DNA from: Diphasiastrum complanatum | Lineage: Eukaryota; Streptophyta; Lycopodiopsida; Lycopodiales; Lycopodiaceae | Reading direction: 5' to 3' | Length of the DNA: 64,000 nucleotides | Assembly (NCBI GenBank): GCA_029204225.1 | Contig: CM055097.1 | Span: 32,925,804-32,989,803 of the forward strand | Shown here: in pieces, positions 21,700 through 33,496 of the stretch | Numbering within the stretch: the stretch's first letter is position 1 | Layout of the letters: each line of letters opens with the position of its first letter | Made by a program: the position numbers and the translations under genes | Notes under the pieces: generated by a model | The model's database searches: none | What the model was told of the DNA's origin: nothing | Seen by the model: only the letters and a program-made list of their open reading frames with translations

Positions 21700-24550
21700 A
21701 GATGAACAGTAGGCTTGTCTTAAAATTCAATCTTCTTCATAATCCGAAATGGTCCACAATATCAGGTAGACAACTTATAATGCTTTCCTGTACACATAGT
21801 CCTAGAATCTTTTGGTATTCGAAGGTATACCCAATCATCAACTTTAAAATCTCTGGGATATCTCTTCAGATTGGCATGGTGCTTAGCTCTGTCCTGAGCA
21901 CTACGGATACTATCACATGCCAATTGCAAGATTGCTTGCAAATCATGCAAGAAATCAGCAACTTTCTGGATCTTAACAAATTTAGCCTCCACATTAATCA
22001 GAGATTTAGGTTGAAACCGTACATAAGCATAAACGGACTATAACCGGTAGCAGAATATTTTCTACTATTGTAAGCAAATCCAATTTAAGGAATGTAATCC
22101 TCAAACTAAGGCTGCCTATGAGACACATATGTTCTAAACATATCCTCCATAGTCTGATTAGTTCTTTAAGTTTGTCCATCTGATTCAGGATGATCAGTAG
22201 ACCTAAAACTAAGTGAGGTTTCAAGCTTATGGAATATAGCTGACCAGAGGTGACCTGTAAACTTAGGATTCGTATCACTAACAATATTAATTGGCAGTCC
22301 ATACAACCTGAATACTTTTTCCACAAAGATTTGGGCGAAATTCGAAGCCTTTGTAGTTGACTTAATTGGTATCAACGTGGCTAACTTGGTTAACCTGTCC
22401 ACTACAACCCAAATAGAATAATTTTTCCATTGTATCTTAGGAAGTCCAACTACAAAATCCAAAGATATACTTTAAGCATATACTTAAGTATTTCCAACCT
22501 TTAAGCGTTTTGCTTTGGCTAGCTGATAGGATTTACAATTAACCACATAAGACTCGACATATGGCTTGAGTTTTGGCCAATAAAACTTTCTTCTGACCAA
22601 GTCTAAAGTCCTGTGTATACCTGGATGTCCTGCACAGGGGTATGCTATGACATTAAAAAGGAATTCTCTTCTATATTCATCATCCCCTAGTACACAAGCT
22701 TTTTCATTCCGAAATACTAACCCATTTCGAATGGCGAACTGTTCTACAATCTTCTTATTATTCTTAGACAATTGAGATCCCTGCGAATCCATCTTAGTTC
22801 CATTCTCATTCATTTCGGTCTTTACGAACTTTCATATCTGACCAAAATGAGAATTGTTTTCATACTTTCAATGAAAGATATAGATCTGTAGAAATTTGGG
22901 TGAATGAAAGTTCATTTAATTCACCAATCCGACTAAGAGCATTTGCAACTTGGTTAGAGCTACCTTTAACATATCGTATTTCGTGATCAAATTCTTGCAT
23001 AAGCTCAGCCCATCGAGCTTTACGACCCCTCAAATCGTGTTGATTGTAAAAGTATTTCAGAGCCTGGTGATTTGTATACACTATAAACTAATTAACATAC
23101 AGGTAATACATCCAAGTTTTAAGTGTATGAATCATAGCAAATAACTCTTTCTGCTGAGTTGTATAATGCAACTGAGGTTCAATGAGCTTTTTGCTCTCAA
23201 ACGCTCTTGGCCTATCATTTTGCAAAAGAACTGCTCCAATTGCCGAATTACTTGCGTCAGTTCTAACGATGTAAGGTAAATTTGGATCCATGATCTGTAA
23301 AACAGGATCCAAAACAACCATACTTTTGAGCTTCTAAAAACATTGGCTTAGTTCTTCATTCTATTCAATAGGCGGACTAGGTTGACCTCTCTTCTCCTTC
23401 TTGTTAGCTTTGCCTTTTGTCAAATTATTAAGAGGTGTAGCAACTTTTGCATAATCCTTTATAAATTTCCAAAAGAAAACTGTAAAACCGAAGAGAATTA
23501 ACTTCTCTATTTGTTTTCGATATCGGCCACTCAGCCATTGCCTTTATCTTATCTTTGTTTATCTTTACCCTTTAGGGGTGATCTTATGACCAACATATAC
23601 TTAAAGAATGCTTAAAGAATTCACACTTAGACTCTTTCGCATAATTTTTTTCTCTTTTGAGAATTCGCAAGACAGTCTTGATATGATTCACATCCTCCTT
23701 AAGAGTTTTATTGTAGATGAGGATGTCATCTAAGAATTGACCCAGATATGGGCGAAATATTTATCATCATCTGTTGAAATGGCGCAGGTGGATCTGTTAA
23801 CCCAAAAGGAAGCACTAAGAACTCATAATGTCCGAACCTCGTCTGAAAACTAGTCTTCTGCACATCACTTGGTTGAATTCTAATCTGATGGCTGATTTTG
23901 AGATCTATTTTTGAAGTATTTAGCTCCACCTAATTAATCTTCCAGATCGTCCATCCTGGCAATGGATATTTATTCTTAATAGTTAGTTTATTTAATCCCT
24001 TGTAATCCACACACATCCAGAAGTCTCCATCTTTTTTCGCTTTCAGAAGAACAAGAGCACCCGAAGGTGATTTATTGGGTCTTATATGTTCCATCTTAAG
24101 GTAATTTTCAATTTGATTAGTAATCTCTACCTCTTTCTTCTGAGAAACCCAGTATAGTTGTCTAGAGATAAGGTGACTCTGGAATTAACTCAATCTTGTG
24201 ATCTACTGACCTAGGAGGTGGTAAGCCATGAGGTAATTCAACTAGAAACACATAACGAAATTCACTCTTGATTCTACGTTTTTCAATCACAACTATTTAG
24301 ATACATTTAAGAGAAATCCAAAATGGGGATAGCAAATAAAGAATAAGCTTCATATTGTGAATAAAAAATTTCCATTACAGTAGCCATTGAAATCATCTCA
24401 GATGGATGTACATATTTGTCTCCAAAAATTGTAACTATATCAAATGCTTCTCAAATTCAATATCAGGAGATTTCTTAAATAATCACTCATAGCCTAAAAT
24501 TATGTCTGTGTGTGCTAAATCTAAACATGAAAATCAACTAATTCTTTGTA
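21700..24550 (-). pseudogene. Ty3/gypsy pol, minus strand, many breaks
   Basis: Reading down the minus strand: a protease remnant near 24500 (DIILGYE), RT palm pieces near 23760-24040 ([10 protein letters not shown], then the FQQMM motif), RNase H (YIVRTDASNSAIGAVLLQND near 23240-23290, TTQQKELFAMIHTLKTW near 23120), HEIRYVKGSSNQVANALSRI near 22930, integrase zinc region (HPGIHRTLDLVRRKFYWPKL near 22600) and core (MDFVVGLPKIQW, VVVDRLTKLA, GLPINIVSDTNPKFTG). The C-terminal region near 21800 reads RYPRDFKVDDWVYLRI. The order is normal for a gypsy element (RNase H before integrase). Stops and frameshifts in nearly every domain rule out activity. Confidence 0.9.
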
Positions 24551-25014
24551 GTGTTCTAATAATTTTGCTAGCAAACCTTGTACGAACTGCCAGAGAGCCA
24601 ATCTAGAATTGAATGATGGAACCTTATTCCATAAATCCATAAACTCTTGGAGACAAGAGTCGAAGCTCTTCGTCCCCATTTCGCAATTGATGAACTTTTG
24701 ATAGTAGTTTGAATTGTCCGCAACCACAAGCAATTTTCTAAATGTTTCCGTGAATTCTCCCCATGCAGCGGGTTTTGGTTGCAGATCATGCCACCACGAC
24801 GAAGCCTTATCATGGAAAAACAGAACAACGCTCTCAATCTTCTTTTCTTCAGGAATTTTGTGTAGACTGAAGTAACTATTCCATTTTTTGAGCTAGTCCA
24901 CCTCAGGCTTCTCTTCTTTCTTCTCCCCCGAATATGGTTCAAGCTGAAAACCCAGATTCTGGCGAGGATAAAGTCTTGATTTGATTTAGTAGAACTTCCA
25001 TTTGCTGGTCCCAC
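24551..25014 (-). pseudogene. Ty3/gypsy gag fragment
   Basis: WHDLQPKPAAWGEFTETF and LQEFMDLWNKVPSFN on the minus strand correspond to the retrotransposon gag core (a W..W/F.. pattern and a Q-F..L pattern). They lie just upstream of the pol remnants in the same orientation. The capsid frame is broken around 24750 and the nucleocapsid knuckle is absent. Confidence 0.6.
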
Positions 25015-25217
25015 AAAGTGTTTCGATTAGTCATCTCATTGCGTGCTACACTCAACTGTAGGCAAATTTAAAGATAGGTCGGCATGGGAACCATTCCTTG
25101 TAGACTTGCAGTATCTTTGGCCATTATTGATCACCTAAAACAAGAAATTGCTTTAATTAGTTGACAGATCCAAAATCTTCAACCTTAAGTAAAACTAATT
25201 GTCAAAGTTTTATGGTA

Positions 25218-25440
25218 CTTTTCGAATCGCCTTTTCGAACCGTGTTTGAATCGGGTTTGAAAGGAGAAAGAATCGGCTTCTCTAGGTTCGAACTGGCGAA
25301 TTGGTTTTAGGGTTTTTTATTCCCCCTCTCCCTTAATTTCTACCCTTCGATTATGTCAAAAAAAAGTGCTTTCTTAGTTCTAATTTGTGATCAATCGATC
25401 ATAAATTCGAATCCTGACGCGGAACTTCGAACTTCCAATT
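25218..25440. repeat. Region rich in TTCGAA / GAATCG motifs
   Basis: Contains TTTTCGAATCGCC, TTTCGAACCGTG, GAATCGGGTTTG, GGTTCGAACTGGCGAATTGG, ATTCGAATCC and ACTTCGAACTTCC within 220 bp. This clustering of short palindromic motifs resembles the ends of the foldback insertions elsewhere in the window. Element boundaries are not resolved. Confidence 0.35.
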
Positions 25441-26078
25441 CTTGAGTCTTGTCACGTAACAATATCTGTCACGTATGGTTTAGGGTTCTTGATCCATCTT
25501 TTGCTTGCAGTTTTAGCTATGATCTATTTGATATCATTATTGACAATAGCTAGTAGCTACCACTCACATCATTAATGTCACACCATACATATTACAATGC
25601 ACAATGTACATGGCTAATTAGTGGTAAAATAGCAAATGTTCAATGATTCAAATTTCACGAAATGACAATGTATACAATGTGCATTGTGTAAATGTTAACA
25701 GGTGATAGATTATAGTACTAACTTCTAAGTTAAAAGTTCTAACAACTTAGTATTAAGTAGTAAGTACTAACTTTTGATTACTAACCCTTGAGTTACACTG
25801 TGAGTACAAACCTTATCCGACATTCAACATTGAATTGAAACATTCCACATTTGAACACTACCAAAATATAAACTTGCGTCTTGAATCATAAATGTAGTTT
25901 TAACTCATCCGTAAATGATAATAACACATAATAAATTACTAATTGCTAGTATGTAGTCTCAAGTTTGTAATCTCAAAATTAGTAACATCATAGTCAACTC
26001 ACTAAATACCTAAATAGTAAATGCCAAATGGGCCAACCTCCAGGGCCAAGGTTGACTAAAGTCTACTGTAGCCTCCTC

Positions 26079-26312
26079 CTAGTCACCCGTGGAAGGCTGA
26101 AGCTGTGATCTGCTCGCACGTGTAGGCTCAAGAGCAGGATCATCATCAATGCTATCATCGTCATCAGATGGATCACTCTCATCTTTTGAGGAATCGTCAC
26201 TATCGACGACTTCTTCTGAGGTCTCTATATCATGTTCGTCTTCTAGTGGCTCCTCGTCCTCGAGATCTTGAGAACTAGAAGCCGTTCGAATCGTGGTTCT
26301 TTGAACAAACAT
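26079..26312 (-). pseudogene. Acidic C-terminal ORF fragment
   Basis: A 77-codon frame with a long acidic region (EEVVDSDDSSKDESDPSDDD) ending in a Ser/Arg-rich tail. It is similar in character to the acidic tail at 17455-17640 and could be the end of a DNA-transposon protein. No conserved catalytic motif is present, and the ATG shown may be internal to a lost larger frame. Confidence 0.3.
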
Positions 26313-26920
26313 CGATTTGACACAACATTGTCAATGGTGACCTCGTAAGTCGATTGATTACATCTCAGTAAGGCCATTCACTTTTTTTAGCCAATTTCGT
26401 TTTATTCACTAATTGACAGACTTAAAAAAAATTCGAAACAATTTCGGTTCTTCTAAAATTTATGTAACTGGGATTTTTTTAACTTTGTTCGATATAGACT
26501 GGAATTGTGAAAATTGATTTTCTCCATCGAACTCTTAGTTTCACTGTTATCAGTGTAAATTGAAGTGATTTCGAAACATCCGGCTTGCAACAAGTGTCAC
26601 AGGCAATGATTTACGAAATGAATAGGCTTCTTCTTTATAAACTGCCAAACTGAATTCAAAAATCGCTTTTTACGAAAACTGTACTCATGCATGAAATTTC
26701 ATCCTCAAAACTACTGTAACTCACTGTGCTATGTTTCCAAACATACAAAGTGATTAAAAAATGATTTTTTGATTCAGGACAACCTATTACTTAACTTTCT
26801 GACATGCAATCAGAACATTTTGACAACTTGTCAATTTTTGAACTAAATATTTCCAAACTTCCGACGATCATAAATTTTGCTACAGAGCATTGAATTGGAC
26901 ATTGTAAAGCACAATATAGA
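26313..26920. other. AT-rich intron sequence, nothing recognised
   Basis: No open frame with family features and no clear repeat. The TE-like character is unresolved. Confidence 0.4.
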
Positions 26921-26921
26921 G

Positions 26922-27025
26922 TGAGAATTAGAATTAGAATTATTATTATTAACGGCTTTTGGTACCCAAAGGTACATAAGACAAAAGAGGGTACAAAAAG
27001 TGAGGAGCATTGTCCGCATACGGAC
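26922..27025 (-). mobile_element. LINE 3' end with AATTCT tail (tail copy F)
   Basis: Read on the minus strand: a stem-loop GTCCG-TATG-CGGAC (27012-27025), CTTTTTGTACCCTCTTTTG, then a second stem-loop GTACC-TTTG-GGTAC (26962-26975), then a TTAATAATAATAATTCTAATTC tail. It is the same layout as the LINE ends at 54.9, 58.4, 59.2 and 62.6 kb, but with a different stem sequence and a different tail repeat. No reading frame is left upstream. Confidence 0.65.
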
Positions 27026-27396
27026 TTATTTACTAGTAAAAAGGAAAGAAACTAGCATATCTATCTCTCTATCTCAAGAATAAGTATCAAAGCTTGACCA
27101 CTACGTGGAGAGTAAGTTAGCAAGAGGCCTGCCACATCACCACTGACCGTACCGGCCACATGTGTGAGCATTAAATGTTTAAAAATGTAGTAGGAGGGCA
27201 CACTTTTTGTAGGTGGTTTACTCAAAAACCATGCCTATGCTTCCCATGCCATCAAATAGACATTACAAATAGTCAGCCACTTACTCGGAGGTCAATTCTC
27301 CCACTAGGAAGAAAAGTCAAGGAGCTACTATCAAAAAGCTAAAAAAAGCAAAAAGCTTCTCTCCTCCACCTTCTGATCGATGCAAGGTTAGGCTCG

Positions 27397-27654
27397 GATA
27401 CCACTGTAAAGATTGCTAGGTGTAGATCCTTAAGATCCTCCTACATACGCCAAAGGAGTGTTGTGAAGCCAAACCACCACCCAACCAAGTAGAAACTGAA
27501 GATCAAACCTTCATCAACTTGACCCCTGAGCCACTGTTACTGAATATAGGAGTGAAGAGGTTTCTAGCAATTGAAAACTGGAATCTGGAAGTGGAGGAGG
27601 GCGAGCTGCTCCACATGTCCTAATTGGAGTGCTTGGGCCCTCACAAGGAGTATT
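27397..27654 (-). mobile_element. Gypsy LTR fragment with primer-binding site (minus strand)
   Basis: GGCTCGGATACCA at 27396-27408 is the reverse complement of a TGGTATC-type primer-binding site (usually initiator tRNA-Met). The adjoining TGTAAAGATTGC... is therefore the LTR end. The part from 27482 matches 21005-21260 next to the gypsy pol, so both come from one family. Confidence 0.55.
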
Positions 27655-27860
27655 CACAAGCATTCTCCAACCAAGAAAACTTAATGAGTAACAATTGCTG
27701 CTTTAGGTTAAGTAGATTTCCAACTAAGGTTTTTAGAAATATAGAACTCCCCTAGAAGAAGCTAAAGACACCAAACTCAATAATTTGAGAAATGGTAATC
27801 TTTGGCCGTCATTAATACCAATCTAGCAGTCATTTGGAACTTGAACAAGCTTATGGTGGG
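27655..27860 (-). mobile_element. Copia LTR fragment (minus strand)
   Basis: Contains CAATAATTTGAGAAATGGTA and nearby text that match 31660-31860, another LTR remnant that has a primer-binding site at its end. It lies downstream, on the minus strand, of the copia pol fragment that begins near 29690 and may be that element's 3' LTR. Confidence 0.5.
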
Positions 27861-27949
27861 CAAAAGACAATTGTAAGAAATTATATTGGCCTTCATCGAA
27901 TTGTAGGAAACAGTATGTATCAACTCTTGTGTACCATCCTCTGGGCACT

Positions 27950-29690
27950 TGTTTGAGTCTGTATTAAGGCTTTGTCCAACCTGCAAACCATGTCTTCCTC
28001 TCCTTTGAGTATGTAATCCTTGGGTTGTTCCATATAGACTTCTTCCTTTAGAAATCCATTCAAAAATGCACTCTTAACATCCGTTTGTTGGATATCCCAA
28101 CTAGATTGAGCTGTCAATCACAAAATTGTTTTCATAGTAGTCAACTTTGCAATTGGTGCAAATATTTCCTCATAATCAATTCCTTCCTGTCGTGCATACC
28201 CTTTCGAAACCAACCTTGCCTTGTGCTTATCAATAGAACCATCTGATTTGTACTTGGCTCTATAAATCCATTAACACCCAATAGCCTTTTTTTTTGGGTA
28301 AATGCACAAGTCTTATTCTTCATAATAGAGTTCTTCATCAATAGCTTTCCTCCAATTTTCCTCTTCTTTAGCTTCTTTGAAAGTAGATGGATTTTTTGTT
28401 TCTAATACGATAGGCATGAATGCAAAATATACATCCTCATCTTCATGCCGATCTTCACGTCGATCCTCATGTCGATCTTCGTGTCGATCTTGATCCTCAT
28501 GCTGCTTCTCAAGCCTTGCTGATCTTCTAGCTCCCTGTTTACTTGACTCTCCCTGTTTCAAGACGAATCCATCTTTGATAGTCTCATAGTACCTCTTAGG
28601 TAACTTTCTAGTAAGCGGTGTAGGCTTCCTGCCTGGTGAAGTGGGAGGTGTATAAGTGCCCCAAGTACTTGAGCTCTCTTTTCTTTTGCCTGTCTCTACC
28701 AAGGCTTCTCTAGGCAAAGGAGTTTGTGTAGGCGATTCATGTGTTGATTTAGGTTCTTGTTAAAGAATACTATCATCTTGCTCCTTCTCACAAGGTATTG
28801 TTGTATCTTTATGAGATCCCATCTCATCAAAGATAACGTCCCTGCTTAATAATAACCTTCTTTCCTACAATGTCATAAAGCATGTATCCCTTTTCTTGAT
28901 CATCATATCCAAGCACTTTCTTGCCTTTGGGTCCAACTTGCTTTTCATGTGCTTAGGCATATGAGCATATGCAATACTCCCAAACACTATCAAATTACTT
29001 ACTTAGGCTTCTTACTTGGATAAGCTTCTTCAAACTTCTAGAGTTTGATTCTCTACCTCTTTAGTAGGACTCTTATTCAAAAGATAAACCGTTTTTTGAA
29101 TTGATTCACCCAAAAATGATTTTGGAAGATTCTTACTTTTAAGCATGCTGCTAGCAGTTTCCACAATAGTGCAGTTATTTCTTTCTACAACTCCATTTTG
29201 TTGAGGCGTTTTTGTACTTGGAAACAATCTCTTTATACCATTGTCTATTTAAAACATTTGAAATTCTGCAGAAAGATACTCTTTGCCTTTATTTGAACGG
29301 ACTATCTTTATTTGCCTACTCGTTTCTTTTTCCACTCATGCCTTAAACCAAGTAAAGCTTTTGTTTGTCTCGCTCTTATTCTTGAGAAGGTATATCCATA
29401 TCTTCCTAGAATAATCATTTGCAATCACCATAAAATAACTTGCTCCACCATGAGACTTTGTTTGGATAGGACCTAACAAATATGTATGAACAAGTTCTAG
29501 AATATTTCTTGTTCTAGCTGTAGTAGATGGAAATTTCTGCCTATGACGTTTTCCAAAGAGACAACCCTCACAAAAATTGTGATGTGAATTAACTTGAGGT
29601 AATCTTGAAACCATATGAAATTTCTTCTAAACTTGTAGACAATTGTAATTTAAATGTCCAAACCTCTCTTGTTATAACTTGTCATATCGA
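27950..29690 (-). pseudogene. Ty1/copia integrase to RT start, minus strand
   Basis: On the minus strand in order: GAG-pre-integrase (ERFGHLNY, NFCEGCLFGK), integrase core (ELVHTYLLGPIQTKSHGGAS, DYSRKIWIYLL), TPQQNGVVERNN and LLNKSPTKEV. A long charged linker with RHED/RRED repeats (about 28440-28500) follows, then the RT start WRKAIDEELYYEE, IDYEE and VKSAFLNGFLKEEVYMEQPK. After VCRLDKAL it breaks, so the RT core and RNase H are missing. Stops and gaps separate the pieces. The family is the same as, or close to, the copia element at 19 kb. Confidence 0.9.
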
Positions 29691-30131
29691 TATTTGAAAT
29701 TTCCACTAGACAACTTATCAATCCACCCCCTCGGGTGACTAGACCCTGCCTCTGCACCTGCACTGGACCCTGCACCTGCACTAGGTCGTGGACTTGCTCT
29801 AGTCCCTTCTCCTGCCACGGACCTGTGAATAGAGGTCTGAGATGGTCTCAATGGCTCAAGAGATGTACTATCGGCGGGCTCGTATGTGTCCATCAATTTC
29901 TCCACCTCTACATCTGAAAAGTGAGGGCAAATGGATATGCCCATCCCTCACTCATCTGGCCTGGTGAGCCGTAGTAAGTGGGCCCTGACCCTGGTAAGAC
30001 AACCAGTAAAGACCCCACCACAATGCAGGCATCTCCATATGCGGGCACCAGATCCTTGGTGGGTAGCCACATCCTCCTCTGTCAACTCAACCTCTGACCA
30101 AATGCCTCTACCAAGGACCGGCATCGTGTGA
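29691..30131 (-). pseudogene. BED-type zinc finger fragment of a DNA transposase
   Basis: The minus strand encodes GSGARIWRCLHCGGVFTG, a run of basic residues with a His, one stop codon, then ISICPHFSDVEVEKLMDTY and a Ser/Pro/Ala-rich stretch. W-x-C-x2-C followed by H and C-P-H fits the BED finger that hAT-superfamily transposases use to bind their termini. The catalytic domain is absent: the frame is cut at 29691 where the copia fragment begins. Confidence 0.5.
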
Positions 30132-30343
30132 AACTGTCAATGTATCAGACCTGCAAAAGAGGAAGCAAACAATCACATGTCAGTACATTTCGTTGGTAGC
30201 AACAACATCTGGATTCCACATGCATTCACAACATTCATTTGCTTACAACAACCGTAAACCTAACATTGAAAAAAAACCGCCATTTTTTTTTTTGCATCGA
30301 CAACAGGTTCAAGCTGCACATAGTGTCTTGGACCTTGAACTCA

Positions 30344-30690
30344 TCAAAACAAGCATCCTAGGCATTCGTATGGGAATGAAGAAACAGAGTGCAACTTCAG
30401 ACTGCAACTCAATTGCATGCCTACAAGACCCAAAACCCTAAACCCTAAAAAACACGTGATTTGGACATGCCATTGAAAACTTTTACTACAAGCGATAACA
30501 ATCGAAACTAATAGCATAAGCATGTTTGTGGGCATGAAGAAACACAGTTTAGCCTCAATCTGCACCTCAATCGGATGACTACATGCCAGTTTACAAAAAG
30601 AGCCAAAAACACATGGAAAAAGGGCATGAGATTCACATCTTTTGCTACAAGCAATAATGGGGAAAACTAACAGCAGAAGCATGTCTGTGG
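30344..30690. repeat. Imperfect tandem repeats, about 165-bp unit
   Basis: A block running from GGGAATGAAGAAACAGAGTG near 30370 through CATGCC to ACTACAAGCGATAACA recurs from GGGCATGAAGAAACACAG near 30530 to GCTACAAGCAATAATGG. A partial third unit may start near 30680. Not coding; a long frame on the minus strand simply follows the repeats. Confidence 0.55.
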
Positions 30691-30922
30691 GGTTCAATAT
30701 AGATGAACTGGAACTAAAAACCACTTCATTACGTTGCCTACAGCTCATTCCATGAGCTTCCAAAGATGTGAAGCCAAAACTTACCTAAAACTGTTTTGGA
30801 GAGAAACGCCACTGCCTCGTTGCTGCCGTTGTGCTGATCACACACTGAACAATGCTCCAAGATGGCTACAGTCCACCATCACCCTCTCACCATCACCATC
30901 TCTCTCTCACTCCCAACAAAGC

Positions 30923-30976
30923 AAATTTTTTTATGTGGGCCGTGGGCTGTTGCTCGTGGCCCACATAAAAAAATTT
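30923..30976. repeat. Perfect 19-bp inverted repeat, 16-bp loop
   Basis: The arm at 30923-30941 reads AAATTTTTTTATGTGGGCC and 30958-30976 is its exact reverse complement. It would form a strong hairpin in either strand. It could be a terminator-like structure, the end of a foldback element or the scar of a palindromic insertion. Confidence 0.7.
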
Positions 30977-31109
30977 GAAATTTTTTTGGCGATCCTTTGG
31001 CAAAGTCTAATGCTAAATCAAAAAGCATATTCCTAAATATGATACCTATATTAGGTAAAAGTCCAAGCTAATTACTAAGTCAAAAATTTGAGCCAAATCA
31101 TATAGCTCT

Positions 31110-31870
31110 CTAGTGCCCTACTACATGCATAGCTAGTCTAAGAAAAGTATAAGCCCCTAAAGTAGCAGGCAGGCATGGCCTAGAAACATTAGGGGTAAAA
31201 TAAACTTTAATTTCTAATAGGGGAAAGCTAGTGATGGAGGAAATAGATGTTAGAAAGCTAGTGTTGGAGAAAAAAGGTGCTGGAAACGCAATGGTGAGAC
31301 CCAAAATGGACTTTTGGATCGATGATTGACGATTAGGGAGTTGACCAGGCAACAAAGAATGTAATAATGATGATGGAAGCTATTGATGGGGAGAATGTGT
31401 GTTAGAGGGCAATGAAAATAAAGAAAGGCATTGAAAAGAGCAATGATGAAGCTGTGGCATGCTTTTTGACTAGCAAAAAGGAGAAATAATAGGATGCAGG
31501 CTAGTGAGGGAGGGCAAGGGAGCTACAAAGGTAGCAATGGAGGGAAAAGAGAGGAATGCCCAGAATTCATCGACTGGATGAAGGTAGGAAACTGCTGTGA
31601 TACCATGTTATGAACTTAATCATAGATATTGGCACCAAATCAAGTATAAAGATAACAATCAACATTCACCAAGCATTCTGCAACTAAGAAAACCTTATGA
31701 ACAACAATGGCTCTGATAGATTAGGCAAATCTCCAACCAAGATTTTCGGAAAAATAGAACTCCTCTACGAGAAGCTCAAGACACGAAACTCAATAATTTG
31801 AGAAATGATTATTCTTGGCCTCTATTTATACTAAAATAGCAATGTCTTGGGAGGTTCCAACTGTGGCTTC
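31110..31870 (-). mobile_element. Copia LTR and leader remnant, minus strand
   Basis: GCTGTGATACCATG at 31604 is close to the reverse complement of the usual TGGTATCA primer-binding site. The sequence from 31617 (TGTTATGAACTTAATC) would then be the LTR on the minus strand, and 31660-31860 matches the LTR fragment at 27655-27860. Sequence below 31600 would be the untranslated leader. No gag follows; hAT-like debris begins at about 30131. Confidence 0.45.
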
Positions 31871-32470
31871 ATTTAGGTCACCCAATTTAGGGTTTTCACC
31901 AAAGAAGAAAATCTTATCCAAAAATATCGTTGTCCGAATCAATTTGGGGCGGTGGTGGTGTCTCCAAACTTAATAAAGTAATTGAACAAAATAGTTACAA
32001 GTCCCAAAAGCATGAGGGTACTCATAGTCTCATGATATAGAAGGCATGGAATGTGTCCATAAAACCTAGCTTGTTGGACCAATTAGCATATGCAAGTTGG
32101 GCTAAATTCTCATCTAATACAGGCTCAAAAATTTCTTCAACAATGTAAAGGGTAGAATCACTAAGATCGAAACCTCATGGACTTGCAAAGTAGTAGTTTG
32201 TCTAGGGTGCGGACAACTTCGATTAAGATGATGAGGGTTACAAAACTTAATTGGTTAGATTTTCAAGCATTTTTGCGAAGTATGACACTTAAAGGCAACA
32301 TTGGGGGAGGGGGCGAATAGAGGAGCAAGGGCACAAGAGAGGCCTACTGCCAGGGGGAATGAAATAAGGAGTAATGGCATGAGGAAAAGAGGATGAGATG
32401 AAGAACGGGGTTGAAATGAAACTTGCTGATCAAGATACTTATGTTGTAAAGTATTCGCAATAGTCATTCA
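31871..32470. other. No recognised feature
   Basis: A G-rich stretch near 32310-32400 and AT-rich DNA. Possibly the rest of the minus-strand LTR, but its far end could not be located. Confidence 0.35.
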
Positions 32471-33483
32471 TGTTGAAATATAAACCTAGTTAAATAAATA
32501 AAACATAGCACATGGTTCTATTGGAGGCCAAAGTTTTTAAGGCCCAAATAAACTTAGGCAAAATTTTTTTTTAGTACAAACTCGTGGAGGGCCTTCTTGC
32601 ATGATGATGCCACTTGTCCACTGGAGTTTGGTAGACCCCCATGCACATGTGCATGGGGGAGAAAAAGTTAGTATGCCACATATCTTAGTTTGCATGCAAC
32701 ATGCAAGATGCATGCATGACAAACTAGACACATGCAATTAGACATGCAAATTGCCACCTACCCTGGACACTTGGCAATAGCATGCAATGTATTGTACATA
32801 CATCATTTCTTATAAATAGAACCTCCACGATTTGGAGGAGTGTGATTTGTGGAATAATCTTCCATTCTTCATCATTTTGTTGTCTCCTCCATCTCAGATT
32901 GTGTAGTAGCTCGCAGGCGGATCTGATCAGGAGTTTTGCTAGTTTCTCCCGCAATTCTTGTCAGATTTGCATGAAATCTGTTGCAAACTGTTGGTTAGAA
33001 GAGGGCGCTCCATCTCAGATCTTCTCCCACTCAATTTTCACTACTTTGGAAGCAGGGCAGCCATCCAACCATTTGGAGTAGGGCGCTGGATCTGGTTTCC
33101 ATGCTTCATCTCTTTCATTAATTGTCAGAATTGAATAGGATCTTTTGCCAGTGGTTTCTCTTACGTAGGCTCTTTCTCTCATAGTGAATTGAAGTCATAT
33201 AGAAGCTGATCAGAATCTGATTTTTCAGATCTGAGGCACCTATTTGAAGAGGCCAGCAAGTAGGAAAAAGTCCACATCTTGATTCATTCAATAGACAATG
33301 AATAGAGTTCAAAGAGGATTGAATTAGGATCATTCTTATGATCTATAGCTTGCTGTTCTATGTGTATTTCAGATGCATGTTTCATTCCTAGATCTGTTAG
33401 GCTCAAGTTGTCCTTGAAAATAGCATTTCTAGGGTCTTGAATCCAGATTTCGAGCTATTCTAGCATTCTTGGTTTTGACAACA
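32471..33483 (+). mobile_element. Copia LTR, complete (1,013 bp)
   Basis: Starts TGTTGAAATATAAACC and ends TTTTGACAACA, with short inverted ends, and is followed at once by a primer-binding site. The first 550 bp or so are present again in reverse orientation at 34932-35372. A polyadenylation-like region and a putative transcript start lie near 32810 (TTATAAATAG). Confidence 0.8.
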
Positions 33484-33484
33484 G

Positions 33485-33496
33485 TGGTATCAGAGC
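33485..33496 (+). other. Primer-binding site (initiator tRNA-Met type)
   Basis: TGGTATCAGAGC directly after the LTR end matches the sequence used by most plant copia elements for minus-strand priming. A second, mutated copy (ATGGTATCAAAGCC) lies at 33555. Confidence 0.8.

Noticed and set aside
21762-22326. + strand frames over the gypsy integrase
   Set aside because: Antisense shadows; the minus strand carries the integrase motifs.
30436-30450. CCCTAAACCCTAAA, a plant telomere motif
   Set aside because: Only two units; interstitial chance occurrence or part of the local tandem repeat.
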